Below are positions 61,278 through 64,000 of a DNA stretch of 64,000 bases, one piece after another. The translations under genes were made by a program, and so were the position numbers. The stretch comes from Paucibacter sp. DJ2R-2 (lineage in GTDB: Bacteria; Pseudomonadota; Gammaproteobacteria; Burkholderiales; Burkholderiaceae_C), in the NCBI RefSeq assembly GCF_025717675.1, contig NZ_JAJIRT010000001.1, forward strand, positions 1,054,001-1,118,000, read 5' to 3'. The notes under the pieces were generated by a model, which saw only the letters and a list, made by a program, of their open reading frames with translations, was not told the DNA's origin and did not search any database. How positions within the stretch are numbered: position 1 is the first letter of the stretch; each line of letters starts with the position of its first letter.

Positions 61278-62636
61278 TCAGGCGCGCTCGGCCAGACTGC
61301 TCGATGAAGCCAAGCTGATACGGTCACGCCCCGCATGCTTGGCGATGTAGAGCGCCTCGTCGGCCGCCTGCATCAAAGACTGCGGGCTCAAATAGGGATG
61401 GGCCGGCGAATAGGCTGCAAGGCCAATGCTGACCGTCAGTCCTGGCCCCTCATCTGCGCTACCGCCGTGAGGTAAACGCAAGGCACGCAATTCCTCGCTC
61501 AACTGCTCCATCAGCTCCTGGGTGACGTCCAGGCCGAAACCGGGCAGCAAAGCTACAAACTCCTCGCCGCCCAGCCGGGCCACGAAGTCGGTGTCGCGTT
61601 TGAATCGCTCGCTGAGCAACTGGGCGAAACGCTGCAGCGCCTGGTCGCCGACTGCGGCGCCATGCAGCTCGTTGTAGCGCTTGAAGTGATCAAGATCGAG
61701 TACGGCCAAAGCGAGCTGGCCGCGTTGCCGCTGCGCACGCTTGAACTCACGCCGCAAGGCCTCATCAAATTCTCTGCGATTGGCCAAGCCGGTCAGCGCA
61801 TCGCTGCGGCTGAGGCTGCCCAGCTCCCGGTTTTTCTGCTCCAGGCTCAGCGCCGCAGCCTGCAACTGCGCGGCCTGGCTCTGCACCTGTTGTTGCAACT
61901 GCAGCACCTGCTGCTGTTCATCTTGCCAACGCAGCCACACGCCATGGTGCGCGCGCATCAGAGAGCGGGCGACCCGCGACAGCTCCGAGCTCTGTACGCC
62001 CGGCGCGGAGGCCAACAAGTCCAGTGGGCTCTGACTGCTGTCTAACTGATCGGCCCGGTCCGCCAGGCGGCGCAGGGGCCGCAGCATCATGCGGTCCAGC
62101 ACGACGATCACACTCAGGCTGAGAAGAAGCACCAGAACCAGATCGCGCAGCACGATGGCGGGCCAGGCATCGCGCCAGAATGCGTGTTGCATGGCCTGCT
62201 CTTGGGCCAACACTTGAAGTAGGGCGCCGCCCGACGCCGGCGGACCCAGTTCGAAATCGATTTGGCGAACATCGGCCTGCGCGCGCGCGGCCGGGTCGCC
62301 ACTGGCAAGGGCCACGCCTGATCCGGTCTTCAGCTCGATCGCCAGGATGCCGGGCCGGGACTGCAACTTTTTGAGCAACTGCCGGGTACTGTCGCTGCCC
62401 GACGGGTCCACACTGAGGCTGCCGGCCAGCGCCTCGCCATAGGTCTGCGGCAAGGCCTGCAGCTCGGCCTCGAAGGCCTCGCTTCGCAGCTGCGACTGAT
62501 GCTGCAGAAGGACGGCATCGGTGCCGGCGACCAGCAAGGCGGAGATCAACACGATCATCCACGAGCTACGCTGCCGCAGCGATGAGGTAGGCGGCTCCAG
62601 CGAGGGTTCGGCTGCGGAGGGGCTTGAGAAACTCAC
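61278..62636 (-). CDS. GGDEF diguanylate cyclase
   Basis: 452 residues from GTG 62636, chosen because AAAGG lies at 62642-62646. A membrane helix (WMIVLISALLVAGTDAVLL) and a periplasmic sensor region of about 130 residues are followed by a second helix (LVLVLLLSLSVIVVLDRMML), a HAMP-like region, a coiled coil (QQQVLQLQQQVQSQAAQLQA) and the GGDEF domain. The active site is GGEEF, and RDTD five residues upstream is an intact inhibitory I-site, so it should make c-di-GMP with feedback control. An alternative ATG at 62747 would add 37 residues. Confidence 0.93.
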   Translation of the reverse strand: MSFSSPSAAEPSLEPPTSSLRQRSSWMIVLISALLVAGTDAVLLQHQSQLRSEAFEAELQALPQTYGEALAGSLSVDPSGSDSTRQLLKKLQSRPGILAIELKTGSGVALASGDPAARAQADVRQIDFELGPPASGGALLQVLAQEQAMQHAFWRDAWPAIVLRDLVLVLLLSLSVIVVLDRMMLRPLRRLADRADQLDSSQSPLDLLASAPGVQSSELSRVARSLMRAHHGVWLRWQDEQQQVLQLQQQVQSQAAQLQAAALSLEQKNRELGSLSRSDALTGLANRREFDEALRREFKRAQRQRGQLALAVLDLDHFKRYNELHGAAVGDQALQRFAQLLSERFKRDTDFVARLGGEEFVALLPGFGLDVTQELMEQLSEELRALRLPHGGSADEGPGLTVSIGLAAYSPAHPYLSPQSLMQAADEALYIAKHAGRDRISLASSSSLAERA

Positions 62637-62779
62637 AGCGGCCTTTCGATGAGAGTTGGACACCAAAGTACGCCTGCGCAACCGCCTGTTCAAAGACCCC
62701 CTCGTCTCGCCATCTTTATGCTCAATGGTGCGGCCGGCTGCAGGCAAGGCTCACACAGGCGCGGCCACGCTCGCCCTGC

Positions 62780-62813
62780 TGCTTGCTGCGGCAATTGTGC
62801 CCGGCAGCAAGCA
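62780..62813. other. Hairpin upstream of the FHA and GGDEF genes
   Basis: TGCTTGCTGC (62780-62789) and GCAGCAAGCA (62804-62813) make a perfect 10-bp stem over a 14-nt loop that itself contains GGCA/TGCC. It lies after the end of the leftward FHA gene (62898 is its stop), in the leader of the GGDEF gene, and could be the FHA terminator. Confidence 0.55.
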
Positions 62814-62897
62814 AGCAAGGGCGCCTGCGAGAGCAGGGTAAACCCAGTTCTGGTGTATTCACTGAGGCCGCAAACGCGGCCTGGTTCCGAGCGAAGC

Positions 62898-63551
62898 TCA
62901 GCCCTGCACGAACTGCATCTGCGTGCCGGCCAACTCGATCACATCGCCGCTCTTCAAGGCCACAGATTCGCCGGTCAGAGGCACGCCGTTGACTGTGGGC
63001 CGTGCAGCCCCTTCCACATGGGCGAACACATAGCCGCTGGGGCGCTTGGTGATGGAGGCCACCTGCACGCCGGGTTTGCCAACCGTGGTGACGACCTTGG
63101 TCAGACTGACTTCCCGCCCTGCAGCAGCGCCAGTCAGAACCCGGATAGTCGCTGGGGCCGCCGCGGCCGCCGAAGGCAAAGAGCCGAAAGAGGAAGGCAG
63201 GCCGAAACCGCTGGGGGCACCAGAGCCCGGCTTGAGAATCATGGTCTTCTCGTAGTCGCCGCTGTCCTCCAGCAGGAACTTGATCTTGTACTTGCCGATC
63301 TCGACGATGTCGTTATTGGCCAGCAGCTGCTTCTTGATCGCCTTGCCGTTGATATACGTGCCGTTGGTGGAGTTGAGGTCTTCAATGAAGACATCCGCGC
63401 CGACCATCTGCAGCACGGCGTGCTCGCCGCTGACCGCCAGATTGTCGATCACGATATCGTTGTAGGGCCGGCGCCCGAGCGTGGTCTTGTCTTTCGTGAT
63501 CTGCACGTCCTTGATCACCACGCCGTCGAGCGACACCACCAGCTTGCCCAT
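62898..63551 (-). CDS. Double-FHA-domain protein
   Basis: 217 residues. The first FHA domain (about 1-95) has TLGRRPYNDIVIDNLAVSGE, followed by H in SGEHAVLQ and the LNSTNGTYINGK loop: the GR, S..H and NGT.NG residues that bind phospho-Thr are all present. A Gly/Ala-rich linker leads to a second FHA-like region (about 140-217, VTTVGKPGVQVASITKRPSG ... PTVNGVPL) that has lost the Arg and Ser-x-x-His, so it is a degenerate copy. The ATG at 63551 has GAGG 8 bp upstream. It is followed on the same strand by the phosphatase gene 63688, so it likely reads phosphorylation set by an upstream kinase. Confidence 0.92.
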   Translation of the reverse strand: MGKLVVSLDGVVIKDVQITKDKTTLGRRPYNDIVIDNLAVSGEHAVLQMVGADVFIEDLNSTNGTYINGKAIKKQLLANNDIVEIGKYKIKFLLEDSGDYEKTMILKPGSGAPSGFGLPSSFGSLPSAAAAAPATIRVLTGAAAGREVSLTKVVTTVGKPGVQVASITKRPSGYVFAHVEGAARPTVNGVPLTGESVALKSGDVIELAGTQMQFVQG

Positions 63552-63687
63552 GCTTTGACCTCGATCCTGTTGTCTTATTGCTTGTGTTGGCGGCAACTCT
63601 CAGTGCGCCGCAAGAGTTTGGACTGCTCTCAACGATGCCTGAGCCAGCAGCCGGTCACGACAGGCCTCACGGCCGAAAACCAGCCCA

Positions 63688-64000
63688 TCAGCGTTTGCCA
63701 AACGGCCACCAGGCCCGACCTTCCGACCGCACACGGCCTTCGGCGCGAACCAGCACCAGCGCGATATTATCCCGGCCGCCCATGTCATTGGCCCCATCTA
63801 TCAGGGCTTGAGCCGCTTCCGACAGCGAAGGGTGGTTTATCAACAACTGGCGCAAGGCGTCATCGTCCAGCATGTCGGACAGCCCGTCCGAGCAGAACAG
63901 GTAGAGATCACCGGGCTGAAGCTCGTGCTGATGCAGCTCCAGCATCACCGCGTCCTCCACGCCAACCGCCCGGGTCACCAGATTCTTGTTGCTGGAGAAT
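63688..64000 (-). CDS. PP2C-family protein phosphatase, C-terminal part (truncated by window edge)
   Basis: The last 104 residues of a serine/threonine phosphatase; the start lies beyond base 64000. The frame reads FSSNKNLVTRAVG, then ELQPGDLYLFCSDGLSDMLD (motif with the metal-binding Asp), and GANDMGGRDNIALVLVRAEG (the late Gly-Asp-Asn motif), typical of Stp1-like PP2C. With the FHA protein downstream it forms a phospho-signalling pair. The missing part would hold the N-terminal metal site. Confidence 0.92.
   Translation of the reverse strand, partial: FSSNKNLVTRAVGVEDAVMLELHQHELQPGDLYLFCSDGLSDMLDDDALRQLLINHPSLSEAAQALIDGANDMGGRDNIALVLVRAEGRVRSEGRAWWPFGKR

Overview
This 64 kb window is high-GC (roughly two-thirds G+C), densely coded chromosomal DNA. 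The gene families and the two PEP-CTERM proteins suggest a betaproteobacterium of the Burkholderiales, probably near the Roseateles/Mitsuaria/Rubrivivax/Leptothrix group; that placement is an inference from gene content and codon use, not a search result. I see no rRNA, tRNA, CRISPR array, transposase or phage gene. All functional names rest on motif and family recognition by eye.

Layout. 0-6 kb: 3' end of rpoN, a repeat-rich spacer, a PEP-CTERM GDSL hydrolase, a THUMP RNA methyltransferase, and a two-gene unit with CxC-type netrin/TIMP-like secreted domains, the first also carrying TPR-like helices and a long pentapeptide-repeat region. 6-14 kb: MFS transporter, rsmE, a membrane protein coupled to an M1 metallopeptidase lipoprotein, fadD and a second PEP-CTERM protein. 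14-24 kb: the pntAa-pntAb-pntB transhydrogenase operon, a NUDIX hydrolase, an esterase, a DUF535 protein, mnmA, a DesK/LiaS-like histidine kinase with its NarL-type regulator, a CAP-domain protein and a small lipoprotein.

24.5-34.1 kb: a ten-gene leftward cluster for a non-canonical type II secretion / type IV pilus-like machine (major pseudopilin, GspF, GspE, GspL/PilM-N-like, GspM-like, GspC/PilP-like, lipoprotein secretin with a cohesin-like tail, and three more pseudopilin-like proteins). Most of its genes overlap by 4-8 bp. It is the strongest candidate for an under-described system here. 34.5-43.3 kb: glutamate dehydrogenase, a ribbon-helix-helix protein, a DJ-1/PfpI protein, the LPS genes kdsD-kdsC-lptC with an SDR gene (all overlapping), a DUF5916/CBM9-like protein and a glycine-rich RRM protein.

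43.5-64 kb: a membrane protein coupled to a BtuF-like protein without signal peptide, MarC, a GMC oxidoreductase, an M17 aminopeptidase, a thioredoxin-like protein, a small candidate gene with its own hairpin, a SWIM/SNF2 helicase, tapT, a B12-binding radical SAM protein, a TIGR03790-like lipoprotein, a TSUP transporter, and a signalling group (HDOD, GGDEF, double-FHA, PP2C phosphatase cut by the window end).

Non-coding structure is notable: two copies of a (GTGAACNGG)n inverted-repeat element, a 139-bp element bounded by perfect 15-bp inverted repeats, a tandem-hairpin element, and an intrinsic terminator with no gene in front of it.
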